Assembly (NCBI GenBank): GCA_963969495.1
Contig: OZ018328.1
Span: forward strand, 135,138,345 to 135,202,344
Direction of reading: 5' to 3'
DNA length: 64,000 nucleotides
Source of the DNA: Ceratothoa steindachneri
Taxonomy: Eukaryota; Arthropoda; Malacostraca; Isopoda; Cymothoidae
Position numbers and translations under genes: made by a program. Shown here piece by piece: positions 30,546 to 43,521 of the stretch. Under the pieces are notes generated by a model. That model worked only from the letters and a program-made list of their open reading frames with translations. It was not told where the DNA came from and ran no database searches. How positions within the stretch are numbered: position 1 is the first letter of the stretch; the number at the start of each line of letters is the position of its first letter.

Positions 30546-31213
30546 CTGGTGACTTATCATAAGCTTCTAATGTGGCTTAACTTCTATATAATCAAACCGC
30601 TGCTTCCACTCGGCTACAACTTAACCTGGTGAGGAATTAATTATTTGTGCTGACAAAAATAAACGATATTTCTATTTATCGCTAAAGGTTGTGTTTTGTC
30701 AATTAATATTTTATTTTTCCGAATATTGTAATTTTTTTAAACATGGAAGTTTTTTAACTGCGTTTTTTATATAAATTATTTCCATTATCTTTTTATTCAA
30801 ATGACACTTCTAATTGTGGGACTTATTATTTTATCTAAGAAGGATTTATTCAAAATACCGGTCTACCATCGGATATTTCCTCTCAGCTCATATTCAGTCA
30901 GGTAACATTAAGAGAAATATAGGGAGATAGTTTTAGCCCGAGCTAAATACCAGAATAAGACTCATTTTTCTTTGTTGAGAGAGAGGCAATGACTGTTGAC
31001 CTAATCGTTCCGGATGTTTTTTGCGGGTTTTTCTGACCGATTCTCAAATAACTGTAGAAAACTCTTTGAATCTGTGCACTGATGTATGGGTATTTGTGGT
31101 GATCATTGGTGGGAAAACATCCATTTGTAGATTGCTCAATAACTGTCTCCAAAGAGATGAGAGAGGAGAAAACTATTGATTACTCCTTTTATCCCCTCGT
31201 ATTCTCTAGCTGA
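30546..31213. other. non-genic stretch
   Basis: No feature recognised. Confidence 0.45.
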
Positions 31214-31657
31214 ACCAGGCAATGGCTTCCCCATTCCCCCCTACGGGGGGAGCTTGCGCTTCACTACTAAGATTAAAATTCAAAATCTAAAAAAAGGCAG
31301 CCATGGTTAAATTTTTTTAAATTTTCTGAACTTTGCCAATTATAATAATTTTAAAAAGGAACTCTAAACTAAATCTTCCCCCTTTCACAATATCACGTTG
31401 CTAAAATATAGTTATAGAAGGAGATATATAAAATTTTTTTTTCTGAACTTCACCGTTTTTAATTCTTTATGTTTTAAAAAATTTAAAAAATTTCGATACT
31501 TATATTTATTTCTGAACTTCACCATTTTTTTTTGATATTATAAAAGAATTATTAGAAATAACTGATAAAAAACATAAGTCATAACCAAACTAAGATACTC
31601 AAAAAAATCCCCTTAAATTATAGAGTTAGCGATGAGGATGATGATGATGATGATGAA
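31214..31657 (+). repeat. dispersed repeat with (GAT)n tail, copy 2
   Basis: Starts ACCAGGCAATGGCTTCCCC and ends in a (GAT)n tract at 31631-31657. It is collinear with 21042-21519 and differs by scattered substitutions and short deletions. Two copies 10 kb apart with the same start word define the 5' boundary well. Confidence 0.8.
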
Positions 31658-31659
31658 TG

Positions 31660-34600
31660 ATTTATTCATCGTTGTGACTAAATTTGTCAAAATTCACTGC
31701 GTGTGAACAAAGTAAAATATAATTTTTCATAATAAAGCAAAACTTAAACATGTCTACATGATCCTGTTGTATTTTACCTATTTCCTATAAATAATAGGAA
31801 AATATCCAGTTCAATGTACTTTTTACTTTTCCTTAGACTTGCATGAATATAACCAAATCGCAATATGAATCCTCAGAACCCAGTGAAGAATGTTTCGATC
31901 ATATGAATCTAATCAAATTTCAATATGTTAAATTCTCTAACTGATCGTAAATCTTTAAAAAAAATGACATAATTTATGTCTTTTGTTATGTATCACTGTC
32001 TGGGAGACTAATATTAAGAGAATTATTTATATATCAATGTTTATTATTATAAACAAAACAATAAATATACATAAACATGATGAATCCTTAACACTTTGAA
32101 TTTATGCTAAAGAACGATGTAAGACAAGAGGAAGGATTCAACCGAAAAGAAAAAGACCTGCAAATAAATCTAACAGAAGACAAAACTGTTATCATGATAA
32201 CTTTGTCAATGTCCCTCTACTCTCTCTTGAAATGTTAAATTGGACAAATTGGTTCTTAAAAAGTATATAACAAATATTAGTAGGAATTTGTACCTATCAT
32301 TGATATAAATAAGCTTTAATTCATAATTAAACTACCGATAATTCATTTATTTTAATTATGAGATTTATTACAGCTCAGAAGGATTCCTGTAATCCCAATT
32401 TACCTGCGACGAAGCACCATGTATAGGCGTCGCTTTTTTTCCAAAAAGAGTAAAGTTCAATTGTATCCATTTAGAGCCATGAAATGACCCATATGACCAT
32501 GGGACATATGGTTATTCACCCTGGAGATTTCAAATCTGCCATCGGATTTGGCGCTGGATGGCACCATCTAGTAGTAAAAGCCTAATTTAGCCATTCAAAG
32601 GCACTTGCAAGTGATTTGAACCATGAGAAACCATCAATGCAATAATCATTTATCATCTTATCACAAACGCCGCAGTTCATTAGAAGGACTTCTCCTCCTG
32701 TTCTAGAGGTCTCTATTGCCTACTGCACTCTTTTAAGTTCTTAGAATCCTAGAGCATGATATCATGTAAATTATACGATTAATTAATTTATCGCTCATAT
32801 TCCACTAAAGATGTGATCTGAGACAACTAATATAAGGAACTCACCTTGGAAAAAACATAAAAAAATTAAAGGCAAAGAAACGACAGTTTATTCAGAAACT
32901 CTGGGGGCGTACGGCATCATGAATGCCTACGCTATCTTTGCTAGCTTCCATTGTCATAAAATGATCCAAATGCTTCCAATAAAAGTAGAAACATAGGCAA
33001 ATTTGAGCTTTCAATGGAAATGAGTAAATAGGAACGAGTAGTACTTTACATTCAATGATTTGGCGCGTGTTTCTGTACTAATATCCAATACATATCATAC
33101 AAATACAGCATAAATTTATCAGAAGATTTTCAGCATATTTATATCTAGCCCTCTCTAATCATGTATTTCTCTAACTTACGTGGAAACATATTGCAGTACA
33201 TTGAAAATTTGCATAGAGAAATAAAGAAAGGGTCAATTATTATTTCAGAATCTATAAAAAATATCCCTAAACATTCAGAAAGTCACCATGGAATATCAAC
33301 ATACACTCAAACATGCACACTTTCATAAATGAGCACACCCACTCACATAGAAGTTGAAATCAAATATGCAAGCAAGAAAAAAAACAAGTAGGGAAGTTTA
33401 ATGACGAGAGAACTACTGCACATAACTGCCGAGCCACGGTCGAGAAGAAAGCCTTTCCAAAACAGATCGAGTCTGAAAGTAAAAAATGAACCTGACCTAC
33501 TGATGCGTAGCTTCATTAAATCTCCCGATATCAAAAAGTAATTATGAATAGTAATAAGGAGACGTGTTTGATTCACGGGGTGCCTCTTTACGAGTTTGTG
33601 TGGTATTTGATGGGTTTGGGGTGAACAGAGAGAGGAGAGAGAGCGAGAGAGATAGAGAGAGAGAGTCAGGAGTATCCATAAAGGCGAGGACTGAGAAGTA
33701 TCAACATAACTAGTTAAGAAGTAAACTCTCATTTAGGCTGATTCTGAGTATGGCATTATTCCAGCGAAGGCTAGAATTGTCTTTCGATATGGCTAAAGAG
33801 ATGATGAGACATACAACTTAGAGGCACTTAGATTTCACCCATGAGACCTGAGAAATCGGGGGAAAAGTGAAACGGAAAGGACACTTTTGGCTCGGAAAAG
33901 AAGCCACGGTATATAAAGTCCCATTATATTTAACTAATATAAACATAGAAATATAAAAACATGTATTGTCAGTTAATACATGGCTTTTACATACTGCCAA
34001 TATATTTATAAAGGACGCCATTATAAAAACATGAAAAAATATATTTATTTAGTTTCTCAAGCAATGTAAATGATGAAACAAATCATTTATGGTCAGTTTA
34101 AGTTAAGAAAAGACAGGAAGCGGATAAAATGCTGCGATAGTTTTCTGAGTTTTTTTCCTGGATTCGCGGTTCAAAAAGTATCGTTGCGATGGGCTCTTAT
34201 ACCAAGAAAGAATGATTAATTATATTATATATTGGAAGAGACTTGAAAAGCAGGATGATAATATGGGAAGTGAAAATGTCTGGAACAGACATAGCCTAAT
34301 TAACCAAAAGAGGAAACTCTGAAGAGTAACAGAGGAACAAAAAGAAGGAAAGCAGCATAGGAATTGCCCCCTGCACCTTGATAATTTCTCTTCTTTCTTT
34401 AGGGTTCTTCTCCGATTCAGGTAATTATTTTAAAACTTAATTTTCACACTTTTTTCTATTTATTGGTCTTTATCTGCACCTGTTCGCCCCCCTTCCCTCC
34501 TTCACCGTCTCCCCACCTTTTCTATCCTAAAAATTGTGACGTTATGTGATATTTGTGATGTTATGTGCTGGAGTTTGGTGTGGTAGTTGCCATCATTTCG

Positions 34601-34750
34601 CCACACAGAACCCTCGCGTGTGCGTATCTGATAACAATGACACATTTTCTTGAGGGATGAAAATGAGAGAGTTGGTCGATTTAGTGCTCCTGTCTTTAAA
34701 TTTAAAGTTATAACCAACGAGGGTATCTCTGGAAGAGAAATAATATTTGA
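31660..34750. other. non-genic stretch
   Basis: No gene recognised. A GA-rich tract lies at about 33628-33667. The frames at 33343-33732 and 34502-34855 are unsupported by motifs. Confidence 0.45.
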
Positions 34751-34779
34751 AGAAAGCTGTGAAGAAAGTAGTGAATAGA

Positions 34780-36960
34780 GAAGTGAAATGTAGATTTCTT
34801 CACAAGAAAGTAGACTTCCTATAAGCCTCTTATTCATTTTGAGAGTAAAATACACTTCTTTACAGCGATATTATTTAATTTTAGAAAAGCAAACGTTGAC
34901 CTCTTTTTAAGCCTCCTTTTTATTTTGAAAATAAAAAAAGACTTTACAAGACTCTTAGGTATTTAGGAGGGAATTGAAAAGTTGACTTGTTCACAAAGCT
35001 CTTAGTTTGTTGACAAATAAACGTAGACTTCTTTACTAGCCTCTTATTTATTTCGAGAAGGAAGCGTATATTTCTTTTACTAGCCTCGTATTTATAATGA
35101 AAAAAAAGGTCGACTTATTTTATCCCTAGGTTTCATTTTGAGAAAACCTATTGGACTTTAAAAGAAGCCTCATTGATTTTTGATGAAGAAATGTAGACTT
35201 CTTTACGAGCTTCCTATTTATTTTGAAAATAGATGTAGACTTCTTTAAAAGCCTCTAAATTATTTTGAAAACGAGAAGTAAACTTTTTGAAAGACTATTA
35301 GTTAATTTGAGAAAGAAATGTAGAATTATTTACAAGACTATCATCTATTTGAATAAGAAATGTATACTTTTTTACAAGCCTCTTGTTTATATTCAAAAGA
35401 AAAAGACACTTAGTTTCAAGTCTGTTGTTTATTGTGCAAAAGAAATATCGACTTCTTTGCAAACATCTTATTTATTTAAAAAAGAAAAGTAGAGTTTTTA
35501 CAGGACTCTTTATTAAATTTGTGCAAGAAAAGAGATTTCATTAAAATCCTCTTGTTTATAAAAAAATAAAGAAAAGAAGACTTTTTACAAGAAATTAAAT
35601 TTGTGAAAGAAAAGGAGAGTGCTTAATACCTCTTAGTTATTTTGATGACAAATGTAAACGTCTCCCGAAGCATCTTATAATTTTGCAAATGACAGATATA
35701 CTTCTTTTCACAAGAGTCTTTTTTATTTCTAGGAATAAATAGACTTCTTTACAAGCCTCTGATTTAATTTGAGAATGAAAAAGTTTACTTCTTTTCAAAC
35801 TGTGTATATATTTTGAGATATAAATGTACACTTCTTTATAAGCCTCTTATTTATTTTGAAAAAGAAACGTAGAATTGTTCAAAAGCCTCTTATTTTTTTG
35901 ACAAAGAAACTTAGCTACCTATAAACGTTTTATGTATTCTGAGTCAGAAAAGTAGGCTGCTTCAGAAGCCACTTATATATTGTGAAAAATAAAATAAATT
36001 TATTTACAAGCCTCTTAATTATTTCGAAAAATAAGGGTAGATTTTTTTAAGATACTTACTAATTGTGAAAAAGAAAAGTAGACTCATTACAATCCTCCTA
36101 TTCATTTTGAGAAAGAAAATTCTAATTTGTTAAAAGCCTCTTAGTTATTTGGACAAAGAAAAGTCTACTTCTTTCCGAGTTTTTAATTTATTTCGAGAGA
36201 GAAATTAAGACTGCTCTATAATCCTCTTATATAGTTTGATAAAAGTAGATTTATTATCATTCTCTAATTTATTTTGACAAAGAAAGTTAGAATTGTTACA
36301 AGACTTATTTATTTTGACAAAGAAAGGTAGATTTTATTAAAAGCCTTTTAGTTATTTTAAGAAAGAAAAGTAGACTTCTTTTCAAAGTTCTTATTTAGTT
36401 TAAAAAGGAATAGTCTATTTCTTCGATTGCCTCATATTCTTTGGAGACAGAAAATTTGACTTCTTAACAAGCCTCTTATTTATTTTGAAAAAAAAGGCCG
36501 ACTTCTTCATAGGCCTCTTATTTATTTTGCGAAAGGAAGCAGACTTCCTTAAAACCTTTTATTTATTTTGAAAAAGAAAATTAGATTTCATTACAAGAGA
36601 CTTATTTATTTTAAGTATAAAAATAAACTTCTTTACAAGCCTCATTTATTTATATAAAGTGAACTGGACTTTTTTTACAAGCCTTTATTAAGTTTGAGAA
36701 TAAAAATAGACTTCATTTTATACCTTTTATTTATGTGAGACCAAAGTAGACTTGTTTATAAGCTTATTTTGTATTTCGAGAAATACAGAAAGAAAAATTA
36801 GCCTTCTCTACAAACTACTTTTGTAATTTGAAAAAGAAAAGATTTCATTACATGTTCCTTTTGTGAGAAAGAAATGTAGACTTCCTTACCAGCTTATTTA
36901 TCTTGCGACAGAAAAGTAGACTTCTTCAAAAGCCACTTATTTCTTTCTAGAGAGATAAGT
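34780..36960. repeat. large degenerate minisatellite, ~42-50-bp unit
   Basis: About 2.2 kb is made of units resembling GTAGACTTCTTTACAAGCCT, CTTATTTATTTTGAGAAAGA and AAA in sequence. Some 45 or more units are visible, with strong substitution and indel variation. The clearest successive CCTCTTATT starts, at 36472 and 36514, are 42 bp apart. Reading frames within it (35265-35492, 35637-35831) are by-products of the repeat. The array ends abruptly near 36960. Confidence 0.9.
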
Positions 36961-36964
36961 AAAC

Positions 36965-37485
36965 TGGTTTAACCAAAGAAAGCCTTCAATAGAAAACGAA
37001 TGAGGCAATAAATCGAAATAACAACCTTGGTTTAAAGGTCAACATGGACGAAATCCGCAATGGCAAATCTACTAAACCCTAATTAATCAGAGCCAAATTG
37101 ATATAATAATTTAAAACTTTAAAAAACAAATTAATACGGAAAAATGAGATGCTTAATAATAAAGACAAGAACATCCTTGCGACCTTCCAAACGTTCGTTC
37201 GAGACAGAGATTGATTAAACCGCAGGTCAATCTGTTTCCCTTTAGCAACTCCAAGAGTGGCAAAGAACGGAATAGTGAAAATTTGTGAGTACAATCAACT
37301 ACAACAGTAAAACAATATAAAAGTTTTGGAAGTAAATTCAATGCTGCTCAAAAATTAGTGGTATGATCTAATTAATCCCAAATGCATCTACATATGCCTT
37401 TCCCTGGAGTTCAACTTAAGAAATTTGGTCATTTGTAGGGAGCTGACACTAATCAGGTAGTGCTAGAAGTGTAAAATCATTCGAG
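36965..37485. other. non-genic stretch
   Basis: No recognisable feature. The overlapping minus-strand frames at 37079-37341 carry no motif. Confidence 0.45.
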
Positions 37486-37489
37486 TTGA

Positions 37490-37665
37490 TACCTCCAACC
37501 ACGTATGTCACCACCTATATATAGCCAATCACCACACCGCTGTCTCATCTTTCCACCCTATCACCCAATCATTTATTTGCACAAACAACAAATCACTCTT
37601 CAGTCTGTGAACCTGTAGAAGATTACTTAACCTGTAGAAGATGACTTATCCACTAAGCAAGTGAG
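37490..37665 (+). repeat. long SINE body fragment, copy C
   Basis: ATAGCCAATCACCACACCGC followed by TGTCTCATC (37521-37549) matches the body of the copy at 39602-39630 with few changes. The AAATCACTCTTCAGTCTGTG that follows matches CATCACTCTTCC of the 39.6 and 61.5 kb copies. Head and tail are missing. A short internal duplication of ACCTGTAGAAGATTACTTA lies at 37611-37648. Confidence 0.55.
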
Positions 37666-37669
37666 AGTT

Positions 37670-38730
37670 TCCCGTGAGATGGAAATGCCGGGAACCCTTT
37701 CGTTTCTATGCATAGAGAATTCTAAGAGCATCTATTTTTTCCTCGATTTCAGTTTTTCGAAATTATGGCGTTACACTACAGGAATCTACAATTTTCTACT
37801 TATTTATGCAAGAAATTGTCAAAGTAAGTAATAAAAAGAGAATCACGATTGTCATGTGCTTAGATGCGAATTAGTGTCTTTAAAAGGCCCGGAAAGGAAA
37901 GTCTGCTATCAAAAACTTCTTAGGGGAAACGCACATTCGAGGCTTCTCTGTACATGTAATATGTAATGTCTTAAAATACCTATCAAAATAAGTTTGAACA
38001 TATTATCTACTCTCTCTGAAAACGGTTAGTGGTCAATATTTCAAGTACTAAGAGGATACAAGCCTTGATTTGGCTCCTGTTTTTACACATGCTGGTGCCA
38101 TTTTACCAAATATGTCTTTCTTATTGCTGGCCAAAGGGTTCAATTGATTTTCCTTAGAAGTAGTTCCTATCCTCAACTAATTTCACTACTTTCTATTCGA
38201 TCATATTTATTCTAATACCTTTCATTTCCCAAACATTTTTGCTCCAATGACTAAACAAATATTTATTGTGTTATACTTCTCTTATTATAAAATCAAAAAT
38301 ATTGATAATAATATAATTTTTCGCGCCCTCCGCAGGTCAATGGGAAGAGAGTGTAGTAGAATTGGAAACAAAGGAGAATAAAAAAATACTATATAAAATA
38401 TCTGAAACCGGCACAGGAAGAGGAGCAGGACAACAAAATACTCTTACATTATTTGTCGAGTTACTATTAACAACAATTTAGGGTTTAAAATAATTGTTTC
38501 ATCCTTTTAAAAATGCGTGTAATACCCGTATGGAATCTCATTGACCACAGCTTTTAGCAATTGTTCATCTCAATCGATATCAACAATTTAAAATGTATAA
38601 TGCAATGTAATTCGAACTCACTCACTATTTATTGATTACGCCATCTGGTAATAATCATAGCAATATTTCTATCGACTTTCATTCCTTAACAATTGCCTAG
38701 ATTCTTTAATGGAACTAGTTTGAGAATATT
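37670..38730. other. non-genic stretch
   Basis: No recognisable feature. Confidence 0.45.
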
Positions 38731-38734
38731 ATTG

Positions 38735-38935
38735 AAGCTCTCGAGTGGATAAGGCTGGTAAGAAGTGTTGCTAGCATAGGGGATGAGGTGTTGGATTTCT
38801 ACGCCTAGCTACTGGGTTCGATTCCCGGCGACATCATGCACGCTTTGATGTGCCAAGCGAAAAACACATCTAAATTAGTCGGCAATATTATCTAAAAGGC
38901 TAACCTATATAAAATTGTGATGAATAAAATGAATG
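38735..38935 (+). repeat. tRNA-derived SINE, short type
   Basis: The tRNA-like head shows an A-box-like CTCGAGTGGATAAGGCTGGT (38740-38759) and a near-consensus B box, GGGTTCGATTCCC (38816-38828). An unrelated body of about 90 bp follows and ends in GATGAATAAAATGAATGAAG. The head is the best-preserved Pol III promoter in the window. A functional tRNA is excluded because no acceptor stem can be formed across the segment. Confidence 0.7.
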
Positions 38936-39429
38936 AAGATGCCTCACCTCCCTTGGAAGCCAGAAAACCTGGGTAAGATCTCGCAACGGAACATTCACCT
39001 TTACTAAGAAAGACTAGAGGGTCATCCAATTAACTTCTAATAAGTCAAAACCCAATACTGATATGAAAACTTAAGAACTGGACAGGTCAATAACCCCTTA
39101 CTGACTACTTTACCCCCAAACACCGATAAAACTAATCTATCAGTAATCCTCCTCAATAGGACATCCGAATGGGACACCGAAGAAACCAGCCAAAAAAACC
39201 TTCTAATATAGCCCAACTAAATAAAGATTTTGAGTTAAAATTTGATTAATTTATCTAAATACTTGATTAATTCATCTGAATTTTGATAAATTCGTCTAAA
39301 TCAACCTGAGAACACCAGATCACAGAGAATAAAGTTTATGACACCTTACAAAGGCAAAATCAAAAACAAAGATTTAATGCCAGAAAAAAGACTGATCAGC
39401 AGGCCGTTCCTTATTACTGAATCTACTAG

Positions 39430-39915
39430 TTAATCTACCTCAACCAAGGACCTGTGCATGCCTATGGGCCCGTCGGGCTCCATTGCCATTTCTCAAATTA
39501 CCCTCTACCTAACGCTACTACAATATTCTTTCTACCATTATCGCTGTTTTCATAATAATGCTGATGTTGTTGTAACTAAGGCAACATGTGTTATCACGCA
39601 TATAGCCAATCACAATACCACTGTCTCATCGATTGCTCCTATCTTTGCACACACCAAACATCACTCTTCCATTTTAGAACCTGCCAAAGGGATTTTCAGG
39701 TCACACTTTCTTGACATGGAAAGGGTGGCTCTCATTCGGACCACGAACGTTTTCCTAATAACTGGTTGATAGGAAAACCTAGTACTATTGCTGCTCTTGC
39801 CCACGCCCTCACTCCCAACCGCTTTCCTGCCTTCAAGCTTTCCAGTGCTCGCCATTCTGATCATTATGTGAATTTCATTATCATATCGGGAGCACTCGTC
39901 CATAATTGAGGGGAG
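39430..39915 (+). repeat. long SINE, copy D (head missing)
   Basis: The body starts near GCATGCCTATGGGCCCGTC, includes the TATAGCCAATCACAATACCA block (39601-39630) and CATCACTCTTCC, and ends with the family tail at 39853-39882 (CATTCTGATCATTATGTGAA) and GCACTCGTCCATAATTGAGG. It aligns to copies A, C and E. No tRNA-like head is visible upstream, so it is 5'-truncated or diverged. Confidence 0.6.
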
Positions 39916-40146
39916 CGGTTGGAGAAATACGAATATTTTAAGAAAAAAAATAACAAAGGGGCTAAATACACGCGATAAAATTTTTAACTATATTGTCACG
40001 TATTCGCGTGGGTATATTGAGGGAGGCAAAAAGTTTCTGTTCTGAGGTTCCAGACGAGAATTCAGAATAGAAGATTAGACATTCAGATATGCAGAGGAAT
40101 ATGTACACTGACTTGTCAAAGCATTAACATTATTAAGAACGACGTC

Positions 40147-40147
40147 T

Positions 40148-40176
<29 letters not shown>
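40147..40176. repeat. (ATT)n microsatellite
   Basis: About ten ATT triplets, with further ATT-rich sequence to 40220. Confidence 0.95.
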
Positions 40177-40179
<3 letters not shown>

Positions 40180-40539
40180 TCTTATATTATTATTGATATA
40201 TTATTGTTATAATTATTATTATTTCAATGGTTTGAGACGTGTGGGCCCTTCAGAGATATTAGTAACCCTGAGAAAAGGCTTAATGGTTTTATTTGAATGC
40301 ACTACGAGAGATTGGAGCGTATAACTGCCGACAGATCATGCCACAGCTTAGGGGTCGTAAGGCTAAATGTCACGATCACCATTACACCACACACTAATAC
40401 GAAATACATACAATAAAAAGGCGTAGTTAAAACGTAAGGCTCTCTGTGATCAGGAGAGAATAGGTGAAGAAGACAGGTAGGATGGGCCGTGGGAATTAAA
40501 ATCCTACAAATAAAAAGTTGAACTTTAAATAAGATGTTG

Positions 40540-42000
40540 AATAAGATGGGAACATACTGCACTTCTTGGAGCAACGGCGTGGCGAAAATAAAGCGACCAT
40601 GCTGGATAAGAACACGGCAGCATAGTTCTGAACAAGTTGAGGAAGTCAGAGAGTAGAAGAAAGAGGTTCAGCAAGAAGGAAATATAGTAGTCGAAGTGAA
40701 AGTGAAGAGAAGCGTGGATTAAGGTTTTGAAACTTCATTATCAAAGTTGGAATGGATACATTATAGATACAGAGGGAGGATAAGTCTTGAATACACGAGA
40801 AACATAATATTTGAAAGTTGAGTATCGATGTTGAACCCCAGGTTATTATCTTCGCCAGAAAGGTGAATAGGTCAGACACTATTGTTGAAAAAGATTAAAT
40901 TTTTACAACGAGTAATGTCCGAAGTGATACCAAACGACAAAGTTCTTTCTTGGTCAAGTTTATTAATGATGTCCGAAAGACATTCTGTAAGAATATCGTA
41001 AAAAAAAAGAAATCTTAGGCTCAAGAAACGAAGTGTGAGAGAAAGAGAGTTGGATTTGACTGTCAATATAAAAATGAAATAGCAGAAAAAGATGTCAAAT
41101 AACCATACCGTGAGTAAGGAAATACAAAATAAGAGTGGCATAAAGGCCGAGCCTTGAGGAAAACAAAAATTAACTCAGAGGGGCCCAGAGGAATCACCAC
41201 CAATGTGAACAGATTGAGGGATGATTGATTTAATCAATTAACCTTTAGAAATATCACTCATTCCATTTCCAATTTTATCCCGTTGTTTTCTGAATTAATA
41301 GTAATATGTTAGTAAGAGTGTATGTACCTATTTCTATGATCGAAAGCTACAGAAAACAGTAATAGGGCGAATTTCGAGAGTTAGCTTAGCATTTCTCTTT
41401 TCTGCAGTTTTCCTGCTTGACTCTTTGGACAAGCAAGTTGTGTAGGTTTGGAGACATGTAGCTTTGAATATGTATAGGATGGAAACGTATGATCGGATTC
41501 AGATGAGAGCGATTTTCGAGACACCCTGAACTTCGTGTAGACGATGATCAATAGCTCGACAAATGAAGGTACTGACGTTCAGGAGTGCAGCTTCAGTACT
41601 GTGGCAAGCCCTAAGGCCAGATTGAAAGACCACCTACATATTTTAGAAGAGGAGTTGTGTTCAAAAATCTAGGCAGATACTAGCAGTTATAGAACCTTTG
41701 AAAGAATGGTAGCTTAGAAGTCGGAGGTCGATTGCATCCAGGCTGTTTCTTACTTAAAACTAAGAATCGAAAACAACATAGTATCTCCTCTCAAAGGTTT
41801 GTGACGAGTAGTTTTTAAAGAAATTAGCAGAGATGGGAAAATTGAAGATAATAGGAAGGCTGTCTGAACTACAAAAGGGCTTATCCCACAAAATTAAGGT
41901 ATCTCACTATGCGAATGCTGTGATCGAGAGTGCATAACTAGAGTATGGGGGCCTCGGCTACACGCTACATCTGCTTACAGAAGATATATCATTTGCTTAA
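40540..42000 (-). mobile_element. minus-strand LINE relic with RT remnants
   Basis: Minus-strand translation around 41760-41500 gives CNRPPTSKLPFFQRF, LPRFLNTTPLL and, in another frame, QSGLRACHSTEAALLNVSTF plus ICRAIDHRLHEVQG. These match the NRPISLLP..SK, L..N.LL and Q.GFR..HST..ALL blocks of non-LTR reverse transcriptases (fingers region). The palm catalytic motif is not readable. 41150-40560 may be the C-terminal part (minus-strand frames at 41141-40872 and 40879-40646), supported only by orientation and position. The element's limits are not defined, and it is unrelated in wording to the LINE at 10.6-13 kb. Confidence 0.55.
41229..41489 (+). repeat. dispersed duplication, copy 1
   Basis: Aligns in direct orientation with 43522-43744. 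The best block, TAATATGTTAGTAAGAGTGT to GGGCGAATTTCGAGAG, is nearly identical. This copy keeps about 21 bp (CTGCAGTTTTCCTGCTTGAC) that the other lacks. It overlaps the downstream part of the LINE relic, so the pair may be two LINE fragments rather than a segmental duplication. Confidence 0.8.
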
Positions 42001-42390
42001 TTTCTTGATGGCTATGATTGAAAAAATGAATGAAATTTGTGCAGTCTAAGGATCCGTTCACAAATCCCGTCCTAACTCTGTGTTAGAAGGTTCATTCTAA
42101 ATCGCAAGGAACAAAATCGAAAGTCGAACTTCAACTCCTTTAAGAATAACGTCAAGTGAATACATTACGCCACCTCGCGTTTGAAATATTTCATTTAATT
42201 CTGTTTAGAAATGAAGAAAATAAAAAAAACTGTTCGGGAGAGAAAAGGGAAACAATAAGAACACCTATCATAAACAAAACTCAAAACTGAGGCAAGTGAA
42301 GTAAGATGAAGTTCTAATTACGATATCAATAAATATGAAAAATTACAAGAAAGGAGCAAATAAAAAATAAAATATTAAAATAAATCATTT

Positions 42391-42480
42391 ACCTATTTGG
42401 TTTTTGAGTACTATTTGAGTACCTATTTGTTTCTTGAGTACTCCTTGAGTACCTCTTTTGTTCTTGAGTACTGCTTTATG
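42391..42480. repeat. 30-bp tandem repeat, 3 copies
   Basis: ACCTATTTGTTTCTTGAGTA followed by CTCCTTGAGT is repeated at exact 30-bp spacing (42391, 42421, 42451). The third copy is diverged at its end. Confidence 0.85.
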
Positions 42481-42828
42481 TTTTACGGTATATTTTAAAG
42501 AAAATCGAACTTGAACGAACAAATTAACCAACCATCTCCTCAAATGGTCATGAGTTGAATTCCTATTGATCATGTATACAATTTCCGCTCAGGAATTAAA
42601 TACCCGCTAAAAATTCTTTGTACTACATGCTATAAAAATCTCAAGGGTAGAAGTTACATTAATAATTCATTGAGTGAACACAACTTGGAATTGCTTCGAT
42701 GTCTTGAACTGGTTTGTCTGGATAATTAAATGTGAGGAAATTTTATTAACACTCTTAATAGATACACCGTCTATAGTGTACACCATGCTATTCCTCCCTT
42801 TTAAATTCACTTTTAGTTCCTTTTACAA

Positions 42829-43017
42829 CCGACCAGAGATGTTTTAGGCTTCTATTTCCCTCCTAAGATGTGTGGCCTTTGTTATGCTTATGGGCAAATA
42901 AAGCTATGGTTAGTATTCCACTACCGACCAGAGATGTTTTAGGCTTCTATTTCCCTCCTAAGATGTGTGGCCTTTGTTATGCTTATGGGCAAATAAAGCT
43001 ATGGTTAGTATTCCACT
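42829..43017. repeat. perfect 95-bp tandem duplication
   Basis: The unit beginning CCGACCAGAGATGTTTTAGG is repeated at 42829 and 42924 with no difference that I can see, to the end of the second copy near 43017. It includes ATGTGTGGCCTTTGTTATGC. Perfect identity in an otherwise decayed region implies a very recent event or an assembly artefact. Confidence 0.92.
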
Positions 43018-43521
43018 GTATAAGATTTATTTTTGTCTTTGCTTTTTATCACAATTTTTTTCTCCTTATTTCTTTGTCCTTGTTATTCTACATATTATTT
43101 AGAGTATGCGTGAAATTTGGAATTAAATGTTTAAAGAACTTTTCAAAACATGCGACCCTGCTTATCACCATAGCCAGCAAATTCTTTGGTCATGTCCACA
43201 GTTACAAATTCCCAATGCTTTCTTCTCGATATTATATAATTTTCCCATAGTATTACAATCGAAATTGAAAAGAAGAAAGGAATCAAAGGTAATATCCCTG
43301 AAAGGCAATTAAAATGGGAATTAATAATAGAGGAAAGTGAAAGAAACAGAAAAATTGAAAACAAATGATTAGAAAGAAATGAAAAGATTTCAAACCTTGT
43401 AGATCATATAAAGTCAAGCTTAAAGGGTACATTTCAAAGGTTCGTGAACAAGTTCGCACATGGAGTGCCACAAATTCATAGGTAGAAACATGAATTTCCA
43501 ACACAACCCCTCTATCTTACG

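Noticed and set aside
38735..38830. A genuine tRNA gene
   Set aside because: Good A and B boxes, but the ends do not form an acceptor stem and the spacing is that of a SINE head.
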